Positions 15,705 through 23,732 of a stretch of DNA of 64,000 bases are shown here, piece after piece. The DNA is from Paenibacillus lupini. GTDB lineage: Bacteria > Bacillota > Bacilli > Paenibacillales > Paenibacillaceae. Both the position numbers and the translations under genes were made by a program. The DNA lies in assembly GCF_011761355.1 (NCBI RefSeq), contig NZ_JAASRW010000005.1:372001-436000 (forward strand), written 5' to 3'. The first letter of the stretch is position 1. Every line of letters starts with the position of its first letter. The notes under the pieces are model-generated. The model was not told where the DNA came from. It saw nothing but the letters and a program-made list of their open reading frames with translations, and ran no database searches.

Positions 15705-15929
15705 ATGACCGAAATAAGTGAAGCCCGTTGTCCAATCTGCAAGGAAGAGAATAATTGTGGTAATCTGGCTCGACTACCGGCGGGAGCATGCTGGTGCAGC
15801 AAGGAAACCTTTCCACAGGCGGTCTTTGAACGGATACCGCCTGAACTAGCAGGTAAGGCATGTGTATGCCAAGCCTGTCTTTATAAGTTGAAGCACGAAT
15901 CGATAGAAGAGTCCGGGGGAAACAAGTGA
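15705..15929 (+). CDS. Cysteine-rich CWC family protein
   Basis: A 74-residue protein with eight cysteines: CPIC near the start, NNCGNL, GACWCS in the middle, then CVCQACLYKL near the end. This is the pattern of the small CWC (cysteine-rich, metal-binding) family. GTAGGTGAAGAG precedes the ATG. Its stop overlaps the yojF start as TGATG, so it is first in a three-gene unit with yojF and bshB2. Metal binding is inferred from the cysteine pattern; its link to thiol metabolism is suggested only by the neighbours. Confidence 0.8.
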   Translation: MTEISEARCPICKEENNCGNLARLPAGACWCSKETFPQAVFERIPPELAGKACVCQACLYKLKHESIEESGGNK

Positions 15930-16240
15930 TGAGACCGATTATTCAATCAGAAGTAGAAGAGCTGCTTCGGGTTTTCATTGGCGAAGACATTTACGTCCAT
16001 AGCGAGGCAACCTCTTATGTATTTGTACGCAATTTCAAGGTGAAGCTGTCGCAGGCCTTTGTAGCAGGAGACGGTCCGTACCGGGTGGCTTTCCGATTTG
16101 ATCAAATTGGCTGGCTGCGTATGGAAGCACTCACGCATTATGAGCTTGACGAAGAAAGCCGTCTATTACTTGCCGGGTACGATGACAGAGGGCGGATGAA
16201 TGTCGCTTTACATATCGGAAAGGAGCCGTTTGCCGAATGA
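15929..16240 (+). CDS. yojF: YojF family protein (DUF1806)
   Basis: 103 residues, starting at the ATG that overlaps the previous stop (a GTG just before it is an alternative). The protein matches the DUF1806/YojF family by its layout, with VEELLRVFIGEDIYVHSEAT and GPYRVAFRFDQIGWLRMEAL. In B. subtilis, yojF lies directly before the bacillithiol deacetylase gene bshB2 (yojG), and the same order with a 4-bp overlap is seen here. The role of YojF is not established. Confidence 0.83.
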   Translation: MRPIIQSEVEELLRVFIGEDIYVHSEATSYVFVRNFKVKLSQAFVAGDGPYRVAFRFDQIGWLRMEALTHYELDEESRLLLAGYDDRGRMNVALHIGKEPFAE

Positions 16241-16935
16241 GCTCAGAAACAAGAAAGCTTCTTGCTGTATTTGCTCATCCCGATGATGAGTCTTTTATTT
16301 GTGGGGGTACCTTGGCTAAGTATGCAAGTGCTGGAGTTGAGATCACGCTTGTCAGCGCAACAAGGGGTGAGATGGGACGGAGAATGGGCAATCCGCCCTA
16401 TTTAAACCGTGAGACGATGGCGGCGGCACGTGAGCTGGAGCTGCGCGAAGCCTGCGAGCGCCTCGGCATTCAACATCTTCATTTCTTCAATATCCGTGAT
16501 AAAACCGTTGAATTTGCCGATCCTGATCAATTAGCTGATCGTATTGCAGGCTTGATTAGAGAAGTAGATCCTGATGTTATTCTGACCTTCCATGAACAGT
16601 GGGGCGGGCATCCCGATCATTGTGCGATCGGCAAAGCGACGATCGAAGCTTTGGATCGTACGGAGCTTGAGAAAGCTTTGTACTTCATTTCATTCGGAGA
16701 TGCAATGGAATACCCTGAAGTGTATGGATACTTCAAAAAGGACATTGCCAAAATCAACGTCAGCGGGCAGAAGAAAGCGAAGCTTGCAGCGTTCCGAGCA
16801 CATCGCTGTCAGACGGAGATTGATGAGTGGGTGTGGCTGTCAGATCAGCAGGCGATGAGGCGTTTAGGGAACTATGAATATTTTATAAAAGGAAATGAAG
16901 AAGCGCTAAAACGCGACCACGATGATCTGTTCTAG
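16237..16935 (+). CDS. bshB2: Bacillithiol biosynthesis deacetylase BshB2
   Basis: A 232-residue LmbE/PIG-L-type zinc deacetylase. Zinc motif AHPDDESFICGG near the N-terminus (residues about 13-24) and the second metal/catalytic motif GHPDHCAIG about residue 127. It removes the acetyl group from GlcNAc-malate, giving glucosaminyl-malate, the second step of bacillithiol synthesis. Start overlaps the yojF stop (ATGA). In Bacillus BshB2 is the backup of BshB1; only this copy is in the window. Very confident of family, less of the choice between bshB1 and bshB2, which rests on the yojF neighbour. Confidence 0.88.
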   Translation: MSSETRKLLAVFAHPDDESFICGGTLAKYASAGVEITLVSATRGEMGRRMGNPPYLNRETMAAARELELREACERLGIQHLHFFNIRDKTVEFADPDQLADRIAGLIREVDPDVILTFHEQWGGHPDHCAIGKATIEALDRTELEKALYFISFGDAMEYPEVYGYFKKDIAKINVSGQKKAKLAAFRAHRCQTEIDEWVWLSDQQAMRRLGNYEYFIKGNEEALKRDHDDLF

Positions 16936-16950
16936 CGCCTCTACATCAAC

Positions 16951-18108
16951 CTATTTTACGAATTCGCCTAAAGCCGCGGCAGCGAGATTCTGAATCACAG
17001 CATTGTCCATCGGAGGGTTATGTAATCCAGCCCGGACATCTCGGTAATAGCGCTCGAGCGGCAGCTGCCGGGATAAGCTGGTGCCGCCAACAATCCGCAT
17101 GGCGATATCTACCACTTTTATGGCATTATTCGTTACGACATATTTGGCAAGGCCGAGGTCCGCTTTCAAAGCGGGCCTTTCTATTTCCTGATCCCAGCGG
17201 TCGGCGATCGAATAGAGCATCGTATGAGCGGTTCGAAGCTCAACTTCCATCTCACCAATCGAGTGTTGAACAGATGGGATAGCAGAGATGGGTTTCTCCA
17301 TATTGTTTGGCCGGTACCTGTTTGCAAACTCTAAGGCAAAATCTCTTGCAGCTAATGCGATTCCCAAATAGCAGGCTGGAATATGCAGCAGCCAGCCGCC
17401 TCCGTCATCTGTTCCTTGGCTGATAAGCCGGTTAGCAGCAGGGACAAATACTTGATCAAGTACAACATCATGGCTTCCGGTAGCACGCATGCCAAGCGTA
17501 TCCCAGGTTTCAATGAGCTTTATTTGCTCCCCGCGTGTGACTAGGAAATCACTGGCACAGTCTTCAGTAGGGATATAAGCCGTTACAACAAAACGGTCGA
17601 GGATCGGCGACAACGTACTAAAGGTTTTGCGTCCAGAAATGAGCCACCCGCCATCAACCGCAACTGCTGTTGTCTCGGGTTTGCCTCCCCGGCTTGGACT
17701 GCCTGAAGCAGCTTCGCTGGCGAAGGTGTTAATCATTGCGCCTTCATTCACAATAGCCTTACATAATTCTGCGAAAATAGGCTTCGGCCATTTTTGCGTC
17801 GTCCGAAGATGAAGAATCTGTCCCATATGCCAGCCAACAGCCAAAGCTGTTGATCCGTCACCATAAGCAAGCCGTTCCTGCAGCGTTACGAGGTCATAGA
17901 GAGAAATTTCATCCCCGCCATAAGCTTTAGGGACTGTTAATTTCAAGTATCCCGCCTCACGCAAATCCGCGAAGTTATCGAAGGGGAAAGAGCCTTCACG
18001 ATCATGCGTTGACGCTCTCTCCGCAAAACAAGCCGCTAATTTATCCATTTCCGTAACCCGGGTTCTTTGTTCCTCACTGCGAATATATTGATCTACCCAT
18101 CTAGTCAT
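16951..18108 (-). CDS. Acyl-CoA dehydrogenase family flavoprotein
   Basis: A 385-residue protein with the acyl-CoA dehydrogenase layout: N-terminal helices (LREAGYLKLTVPKAYGG), a central beta domain (INTFASEAASGSPSRGG and ETWDTLGMRATGSHDV), and a C-terminal four-helix domain with MRIVGGTSLSRQLPLERYYR. It resembles the branch with YdbM/SfnB/DszC-like members, some of which are FMNH2-dependent monooxygenases rather than dehydrogenases. I do not see the usual catalytic glutamate of short-chain enzymes clearly placed, so the reaction is open. It is convergent with bshB2 and probably transcribed alone. Confidence 0.82.
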   Translation of the reverse strand: MTRWVDQYIRSEEQRTRVTEMDKLAACFAERASTHDREGSFPFDNFADLREAGYLKLTVPKAYGGDEISLYDLVTLQERLAYGDGSTALAVGWHMGQILHLRTTQKWPKPIFAELCKAIVNEGAMINTFASEAASGSPSRGGKPETTAVAVDGGWLISGRKTFSTLSPILDRFVVTAYIPTEDCASDFLVTRGEQIKLIETWDTLGMRATGSHDVVLDQVFVPAANRLISQGTDDGGGWLLHIPACYLGIALAARDFALEFANRYRPNNMEKPISAIPSVQHSIGEMEVELRTAHTMLYSIADRWDQEIERPALKADLGLAKYVVTNNAIKVVDIAMRIVGGTSLSRQLPLERYYRDVRAGLHNPPMDNAVIQNLAAAALGEFVK

Positions 18109-18161
18109 CCGATTCCACTCCTCTCTTCCTTATTATATCAATTAGAGGGAATAGGAATCTA

Positions 18162-19916
18162 TTAGCATTCCATGCTTATATGGGCATTGGAAGCAAATTC
18201 GAACAAGCCTTTGTCCGTTATCTTAAGCTCTGGAATAACCGGGAGCGCCAGGAACGATAAAGTTAGAAAAGGATTAAAGGTATCAAGGGCGCCAATCTCG
18301 CGAAGTGCTGCATATAGACCGAGCATCTGCTCATTTACTTCGCTGTAGCTTTGTTCGGACAGGAGACCACAGACAGGCAATGGTAAGGAAGCCAGCACCT
18401 CGCCATCGGCAACTACCGCTAAGCCGCCGTTCATCGTAACGACATGCTCAATTGCTAAAAGCATATCTTCATCCGTAACCCCGGCACAAATGATGTTATG
18501 CGAGTCATGGGCAACAGACGAAACAATGGCGCCTTTGCGAAATTGGAGCCCTTTTACGATGCCAAGTCCAATATTACCTGTTGCATGATGGCGCTCCACT
18601 ACAGCAAGTTTTAACTGATCCTGCTTTGTTGATGTTACAAAAAGCTGTTCATGATCTCTCTCTACCGCTTCCTTCAAATGACGGGTTACCAAAGAATTTG
18701 GAATGATCCCAATGACATTGGCAAACTCGGACTGAAGAGGGAGGTGGAGAGCATTTGGCTGAAGCGGTTTTATCCCGTTTCGAAGCGAAGTAACGTTCTG
18801 ATTGCTGATAGAAGCAGGTGTCAGAGAGGGAAAAGCTTCTTCATCAAGTTTGCCATTCGCATAGACTCTTACCCCTTGCTTGAATACTTGATTAATGACC
18901 AGCTGCTGCAAATCATCAAGAATGACAAGATCGGCTTTATAACCAGGTGCAATTGCGCCTTGATCACGAAGGCCAAAGCATTCTGCCGTATTAATAGTAG
19001 CCATCTGAACAGCAGTTATTGGGTCAAGACCTTTACTAATAGCCAGACGGATGCTGTAATCGACACTACCTTCAGTAAGGAGATCATCAATTAACTTGTC
19101 ATCGGTTACGAATAGGCATCTCCGGCTGTTCCTCGTCGTCACGACAGGAAGGATGGCTTCCAGATCCTTCGCGACAGTTCCTTCACGTATCATCAAATAC
19201 ATACCTAAGTCCAGACGGTGTTTGGCTTCTTCAGCATTAATGCATTCATGGTCTGTACGAATGCCTGCTGTCATATACAGATTTAATTGCTCGCGTGTTA
19301 TGCCGGCCGCATGTCCGTCGATATGGGCTTGATGATCAATAGCATCAGACAATTTATTGATTAGACTAGGGCTGCCTGAAGCTAGGGCTGGAAAATCCAT
19401 CACCTCGGCTAGTCCCAGCACTTTAGGGTGCTGGTAGAAAGGTTGAAGATCCGCAGCTTCCAGCTGTGCGCCGCTTGTTTCAAACGGAGTTGCCGGGACG
19501 CAGGACGGCAGATTGACATAGATGTCGAGTGGCAGCCCTTCCGACTGGTCAAGCATATATTGAATACCAACACTGCCCATCACATTGGCGATTTCATGCG
19601 GATCGGTTACGACTGCTGTTACTCCATGCTGCAGAACAACTTTGGCAAATTCCCGAGGAGCAAGCATCGAGCTTTCAATATGCACATGTCCGTCAATTAA
19701 GCCGGGAATGATCCATTGACCCGTTGCGTCAACGATTGTTGCACCATCCGTATACTCGCCAATCCCCGCAATAACACCATCAACAATCGCGATATCGCCT
19801 GTCATAATCTCACCTGTAAATACATTAACGATGCTGCCATTTTGGATGATAACATCCGCGGCGCCGCGCTTGCTCGCAACCTCGATGCGCTTCTTAAGCC
19901 GTTCATTTGTTTTCAT
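18162..19916 (-). CDS. ade: Adenine deaminase
   Basis: 584 residues, the usual length of the Ade family. Amidohydrolase metal motif GLIDGHVHIESSM near residue 73, VTDPHEIANVMG, then DGHAAGI and TDHECINAEEA, and the C-terminal Ade domain with SVAHDSHNIICAGVTDEDM. The enzyme converts adenine to hypoxanthine and ammonia in purine salvage, with Mn or Fe. It is expressed from a clear sigma-A promoter through an adenine-type riboswitch with a terminator (19953-20052), so it is predicted to be switched on by its own substrate. Confidence 0.95.
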   Translation of the reverse strand: MKTNERLKKRIEVASKRGAADVIIQNGSIVNVFTGEIMTGDIAIVDGVIAGIGEYTDGATIVDATGQWIIPGLIDGHVHIESSMLAPREFAKVVLQHGVTAVVTDPHEIANVMGSVGIQYMLDQSEGLPLDIYVNLPSCVPATPFETSGAQLEAADLQPFYQHPKVLGLAEVMDFPALASGSPSLINKLSDAIDHQAHIDGHAAGITREQLNLYMTAGIRTDHECINAEEAKHRLDLGMYLMIREGTVAKDLEAILPVVTTRNSRRCLFVTDDKLIDDLLTEGSVDYSIRLAISKGLDPITAVQMATINTAECFGLRDQGAIAPGYKADLVILDDLQQLVINQVFKQGVRVYANGKLDEEAFPSLTPASISNQNVTSLRNGIKPLQPNALHLPLQSEFANVIGIIPNSLVTRHLKEAVERDHEQLFVTSTKQDQLKLAVVERHHATGNIGLGIVKGLQFRKGAIVSSVAHDSHNIICAGVTDEDMLLAIEHVVTMNGGLAVVADGEVLASLPLPVCGLLSEQSYSEVNEQMLGLYAALREIGALDTFNPFLTLSFLALPVIPELKITDKGLFEFASNAHISMEC

Positions 19917-19952
19917 GTTTCTAGTCTTCTCCTTTTTTCCAAAAAATAAAAA

Positions 19953-20052
19953 AACTCCCGATCACCATCGATGCTGAAATAAGCATGCTGGTAATCGGGA
20001 GTTTACGGTTCCCGGTAGACACCCTCGGCCCGTATTGCCGAGGTTATACGCA
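19953..20052 (-). promoter_or_regulatory. Adenine-type purine riboswitch with terminator
   Basis: On the minus strand the aptamer core reads TATAACC, P2 CTCGGC/GCCGAG, TGTCTACC (J2/3), P3 GGGA/TCCC with loop CCGTAAA, then GAUUA. The base equal to position 74 of the xpt aptamer is U, the adenine-specific form (C would mean guanine). The terminator stem AACTCCCGATTACCA/TGGTGATCGGGAGTT (20003-19989 with 19967-19953) uses the 3' side of P3 and P1. Aptamer folding therefore blocks termination, as in the pbuE ON switch. P1 is short, with a bulge. Confidence 0.9.
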
Positions 20053-20064
20053 ATATTAGTACCT

Positions 20065-20093
20065 ATTGTAGGGGAAGAATAACGGAAATTCAA
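20065..20093 (-). promoter_or_regulatory. Sigma-A promoter of the riboswitch-ade transcript
   Basis: On the minus strand TTGAAT, 17 bases, TACAAT. It lies a few bases after the stop of the upstream merR gene and just before the aptamer. Confidence 0.8.
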
Positions 20094-20097
20094 AGCA

Positions 20098-20502
20098 TTA
20101 TTTTTCCAAAGCCGCTTTTTCTACATGTTCATCGATCTTGCGAAGCATTTCAGGGTCTTCGTACCAATCCAGCTTCTTATCGATCAGCTCAAGGTTTTTG
20201 TTCAGCTCTTCGATCTGCTTCAGCACCTCGCTGCGGTGGTCCGCAAGCATTTTTTTACGCTCATCAATCGTTTCGCGTCCCTCTTTGCACCAATCGCTGT
20301 ACAGCTTGATTTCCTTAATTGGCATGCCTGTATCCTTCAGACAACAGATCAGAGCGACCCAATCCAGATCCATCTCCGTAAAAGTGCGGTTGCCGGATTT
20401 GGTTCTTGTGATGAAGGGAAGAAGGCCTTCTTTATCGTAAAAACGGAGCGTGTGGGCAGACAGCCCAAACTTGGCTGCGACCTCATTAATCGTATAATTC
20501 AT
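20098..20502 (-). CDS. MerR family transcriptional regulator, AdhR-like
   Basis: 134 residues. The N-terminal winged helix is INEVAAKFGLSAHTLRFYDKEGLL, and the wing contains NRTFTEMDLDWV. A long dimerisation coiled coil follows (VLKQIEELNKNLELIDKKL). There is no cysteine-rich metal-binding end, so it belongs to the organic-effector group like AdhR, which senses aldehydes. It is divergent from an SDR gene and shares with it a promoter with a 19-bp spacer that carries an 18-bp near-palindrome, the hallmark of MerR control. The regulated gene is therefore the SDR; the inducer is unknown. Confidence 0.9.
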   Translation of the reverse strand: MNYTINEVAAKFGLSAHTLRFYDKEGLLPFITRTKSGNRTFTEMDLDWVALICCLKDTGMPIKEIKLYSDWCKEGRETIDERKKMLADHRSEVLKQIEELNKNLELIDKKLDWYEDPEMLRKIDEHVEKAALEK

Positions 20503-20520
20503 TTTTTTTCACCCTTTAGC

Positions 20521-20551
20521 TTGACTTAGAGTTAACTCGAAGGAGTAATCT
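20521..20551 (+). promoter_or_regulatory. MerR-type promoter/operator of the SDR gene
   Basis: TTGACT (20521-20526) and TAATCT (20546-20551) are 19 bp apart, over-long for sigma-A as in MerR-activated promoters. The near-palindrome CTTAGAGTTAACTCGAAG (20525-20542) lies between them. Confidence 0.72.
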
Positions 20552-20618
20552 CACTTTAGAACAACTGGTTACAATAATCAAGGGTTCAAATTTCGGGATA
20601 AAAGGAGAGACTACAATC

Positions 20619-21383
20619 ATGGAAACTAATCATAAAATCGCACTTGTCACAGGAGGAAGCCGAGGTCTTGGGCGCAATTCGGCTATCGCATTATCGAAGA
20701 AAGGGATCGACGTGATCGTTACGTATCTTTCTCGGAAGGAAGAAGCGGAAGAGGTTGTACAACAAATTGAAGCAAATGGCTGTAAAGCGGCGGCACTTCA
20801 GCTTGATGCGGGCAATGTGTCTACCTTTGACAGCTTTGCCGAGCGATTAGGCGATCTGCTGAAAGAGAAGTGGAATCGTGACCAATTCGACTTCCTGATC
20901 AATAATGCAGGCTTTGGCATCAATGCGCCAATTGCAAGTACAACAGAAGAACAGTTCGACTCTCTAATGAATGTTCATTTCAAAGGAGTCTTTTTCTTAA
21001 CGCAGAAGCTGCTTTCTCGTATCGCCGATCATGGCGGAGTTGTCAATCTGTCTACCGGATTAACGCGATTTACAACAGACGGCTATGGCGCTTATGCCGC
21101 TATGAAAGGTGCAATTGAAGTACTGACGAAATATATGGCGAAGGAGTTTGGCAAACGCGGCATTCGTGTGAATATGGTTGCACCCGGCGCCATTGCGACA
21201 GACTTTGGAGGAGGAGTTGTGAGAGATAATCAGGACATTCGTGATCATCTCGGCTCGCTGACGGCACTTGGCCGCGTTGGTGAAGTTGATGATATCGGCG
21301 GAATTGTAGCCTCATTATGTACGCCAGAGCTCGGCTGGGTGAATGCGCAGCGTATCGAAGCGTCAGGTGGTATGAACCTGTAA
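20619..21383 (+). CDS. Short-chain dehydrogenase/reductase (SDR)
   Basis: A 254-residue classical SDR. Cofactor motif TGGSRGLGRNSA, then NNAGFG, catalytic Tyr and Lys in YGAYAAMKGA, and VNMVAPGAIATDF. The arginine after the first glycines suggests NADPH preference. AAAGGAGAG precedes the ATG. It is controlled by the divergent MerR gene, so it probably handles a reactive carbonyl or alcohol compound. The natural substrate cannot be read from the sequence. A strong terminator follows, shared with the convergent gpmA gene. Confidence 0.9.
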   Translation: METNHKIALVTGGSRGLGRNSAIALSKKGIDVIVTYLSRKEEAEEVVQQIEANGCKAAALQLDAGNVSTFDSFAERLGDLLKEKWNRDQFDFLINNAGFGINAPIASTTEEQFDSLMNVHFKGVFFLTQKLLSRIADHGGVVNLSTGLTRFTTDGYGAYAAMKGAIEVLTKYMAKEFGKRGIRVNMVAPGAIATDFGGGVVRDNQDIRDHLGSLTALGRVGEVDDIGGIVASLCTPELGWVNAQRIEASGGMNL

Positions 21384-21427
21384 GCTGTTCGTGGGAAGGT
21401 AATAGCATAATTCTCATATTCGGGTAA

Positions 21428-21464
21428 TATAATTGGAGCCGGCTTGCTGCCGGCTCCAATTATA
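21428..21464. terminator. Bidirectional terminator between the SDR gene and gpmA
   Basis: TATAATTGGAGCCGGC and GCCGGCTCCAATTATA form a perfect 16-bp stem with a 5-nt loop. Confidence 0.92.
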
Positions 21465-21465
21465 G

Positions 21466-22203
21466 TTAATGGGTCATATGCGCTGGAATCTGGCCCTCAG
21501 GATAGGGACCTTCCCAGCCTAAATAATAATGGCGGATCGGTTTTAATTCATCATCTAATTCATAGACAAGTGGAATGCCTGTTGGAATGTTCAGGTCTGC
21601 TATACCGTCAGGCGGAATTTGATCAAGGTATTTCACTAATGCCCGGAGCGTGTTGCCGTGAGCAGAAATAATAACTCTTCCTCCTGCGGAAATAACAGGA
21701 GCTATCTCTGCATTCCAGTATCTCAGCACACGTGCCTCCGTATCCTCCAGATTTTCGGTTAAAGGAACTTCTCCGTCCTTCAGGTCCTTATAACGTGGAT
21801 CGGCTGCCTCGTATCGCTCATCGGATTTGTCCAATTCGGGAGGGCGAATATCAACCGATCTGCGCCATAGATATACCTGGTCTTCTCCGTATTTTGCAGC
21901 TGTCTCGGCTTTGTTCAGCCCCTGCAGGGCGCCGTAATGCCGTTCATTTAACATCCAGGTCTTATGCTCCGGAATCCATAACAGGTCCATCTCATGAAGG
22001 ATAATCCATAAAGTCCGAATGGCGCGTTTTAGGACGGAAGTATAGGCAGTGTCGAAGACGTAGCCATGTTTTTTTAATATTTTCCCGGCCTCTCTTGCTT
22101 CATCCAGCCCTTGAGCGGATAAGTCTACATCGGTCCAACCTGTAAATCGGTTCTCGACGTTCCAATTGCTTTGTCCGTGACGGATCAGAACGATCTTTTT
22201 CAA
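21466..22203 (-). CDS. gpmA: 2,3-bisphosphoglycerate-dependent phosphoglycerate mutase
   Basis: 245 residues, the usual length for the dPGM family. The phospho-histidine motif is [18 protein letters not shown]. The segments [18 protein letters not shown] and [15 protein letters not shown] (second catalytic His) are also present. It interconverts 3- and 2-phosphoglycerate in glycolysis. The Glu often found after Ser in the RHGxSxWN motif is Asn here. It appears to be a single-gene unit between strong terminators. Confidence 0.93.
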   Translation of the reverse strand: MKKIVLIRHGQSNWNVENRFTGWTDVDLSAQGLDEAREAGKILKKHGYVFDTAYTSVLKRAIRTLWIILHEMDLLWIPEHKTWMLNERHYGALQGLNKAETAAKYGEDQVYLWRRSVDIRPPELDKSDERYEAADPRYKDLKDGEVPLTENLEDTEARVLRYWNAEIAPVISAGGRVIISAHGNTLRALVKYLDQIPPDGIADLNIPTGIPLVYELDDELKPIRHYYLGWEGPYPEGQIPAHMTH

Positions 22204-22253
22204 TAGGTAACCTCTATTCCATGTGATGTCATATTTCTATATTGTAGCCAATC

Positions 22254-22296
22254 AGATAAAAAAACAAGCTGGCTCTGATAATAGAGCCAGCTTGTA
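22254..22296 (-). terminator. Terminator of the MFS gene
   Basis: ACAAGCTGGCTCT and AGAGCCAGCTTGT form a perfect 13-bp stem; on the minus strand it runs into seven T residues. Confidence 0.9.
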
Positions 22297-22308
22297 TGTT
22301 ATTTGTTC

Positions 22309-23550
22309 TTAATGTCCTTCAACATCATCGACATGCTTCAGATGCTTATGGTTAACCGCAATGAGGATAACCGCAAGCATGACGAAGCCGCCGCCAATGT
22401 AGAATGGAGCGTGGAAATCGAACCATTCTGCAAATTTTACGGCATAATAAGGAGCAAGTGCACCACCAATGAACCGGAGGAAGCTGTAAGCAGCAGATGC
22501 GGTTGGACGCTCAACAGGTGCAGCGTTCATTACAGCAGTTGTAATCAGTGTATTGTTGTTGCCAAGGAATGCCCCTGCAAGAATAACCATGCTAATGACA
22601 ACGGCTTTTTCCGTCGTCCAGTAGCCCATTGCAAACAAAGTGCAAGCAAAGAGTGTAAGCTGGATACACATCGATTTGATTGTACCCGAACGTTTCTGCA
22701 ATTTAGGTGCCATAAAGACGGAAGTAAAGGCAAGGAGCAGCCCCCAGCCAAGGAATACATAACCTAGTCCATGAACGTCCACATGGTGGATATGGCCAAG
22801 AACAAGCGCAGCATATACAAGTAAGGTGAAGAAGCCGAAATTGTACAAGGCAGCAGATAAGCCAAAGATGAGCAGGGCACGATGCTTTAACGCCCGGAAC
22901 GGATCAAGAATAGACGCTTTCTTTTTCACAGCAGCGACTGCCGGTACCTTAGGTTTAGGCATCATGAAGGCAATAAGACAGAAAGCGAGAACCATAAGGC
23001 ATGCAACACCGTAGAACGGGCTGCGCCACGAGATTGCGCCAAGCTCACCGCCTAGCAAAGGACCAACGGAGATGCCAAGACCTACAGCAACCTCGAACAA
23101 AATAATCGATTTGGCAACACCAACACGGGATAAAGAAACGATGGCCGACAATGCCGTTGCAACGAAGAAAGCATTACCTAGACCCCAGCCTGCTCGAAGC
23201 CATACGATTGACATGACATTATCCACGCTGCCTGCGAGAGCGGAGAATATGGCAATGATGACGATACCGGTGAGCAGCATCTTTTTCGTGCCAAGCTTGG
23301 AGGATATAACACCGGTAACGAGCATGGCAATGGCCATAACGGCATTGTAGCTGGTGAAGAGCAAGGTGAGATCACTGTCTGAGGCATGAAGCTGATCCTT
23401 CATCATTGGCAGGATAGGATCGACCAGGCCAAGACCCATAAAGGCGATAATACTGGCGAACGCAATGGCCCAAACGGCAATTGGTTGATTAAACATAGAT
23501 TCAGACTTCTGTAATGGTTCATGAGCAATTGCTTTTGCTGGTGAAGACAT
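22309..23550 (-). CDS. MFS transporter, probable drug/metabolite efflux
   Basis: 413 residues from the ATG at 23550, which has AAGGGAG about ten bases upstream; further in-frame starts up to 23601 lack a site. Twelve hydrophobic segments in two groups of six, with a central charged loop (KKKASILDPFRALKHRALL). The motif A-like GVISSKLGTKKM follows TM2, typical of the DHA1 drug:H+ antiporter group; it resembles YfmO/YitG-type exporters of Bacillus. It has a sigma-A promoter (23603-23631) overlapped by an inverted repeat, suggesting repression, but no regulator gene is adjacent. Confidence 0.85.
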   Translation of the reverse strand: MSSPAKAIAHEPLQKSESMFNQPIAVWAIAFASIIAFMGLGLVDPILPMMKDQLHASDSDLTLLFTSYNAVMAIAMLVTGVISSKLGTKKMLLTGIVIIAIFSALAGSVDNVMSIVWLRAGWGLGNAFFVATALSAIVSLSRVGVAKSIILFEVAVGLGISVGPLLGGELGAISWRSPFYGVACLMVLAFCLIAFMMPKPKVPAVAAVKKKASILDPFRALKHRALLIFGLSAALYNFGFFTLLVYAALVLGHIHHVDVHGLGYVFLGWGLLLAFTSVFMAPKLQKRSGTIKSMCIQLTLFACTLFAMGYWTTEKAVVISMVILAGAFLGNNNTLITTAVMNAAPVERPTASAAYSFLRFIGGALAPYYAVKFAEWFDFHAPFYIGGGFVMLAVILIAVNHKHLKHVDDVEGH

Positions 23551-23602
23551 GTTAGTCATTCTCCCTTTCGATGATTGTTGTACTTGTTTTGCAAACTTCA
23601 CT

Positions 23603-23638
23603 AATGTAATATGGGTTAATCTTTACGTCAACGTTAAC
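23603..23638 (-). promoter_or_regulatory. Sigma-A promoter and inverted repeat before the MFS gene
   Basis: On the minus strand TTGACG, 17 bases, TACATT. The stretch 23615-23638 begins GTTAA and ends TTAAC, with TTTACGTCAACGTTAAC inside; it may be an operator. Confidence 0.6.
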
Positions 23639-23732
23639 TTTGTGCTAGTAAATGTAATTTCAGATATCGACTGTCACAAAAAGCAGCCTCTTCTCGTTAC
23701 ATGTGCAAACGCATTTAAGGGAGAGGTTATTT

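Noticed and set aside
16899..16941. Possible terminator stem GAAGCGCTA/TAGCGCCTC between bshB2 and the dehydrogenase gene
   Set aside because: It lies mostly inside the bshB2 coding end, has a mismatch and a long loop, and lacks a T tract on either strand.
22303..22767. Plus-strand open frame over the end of the MFS gene
   Set aside because: Cys- and Lys-rich shadow of the membrane-protein codons, without a ribosome site.
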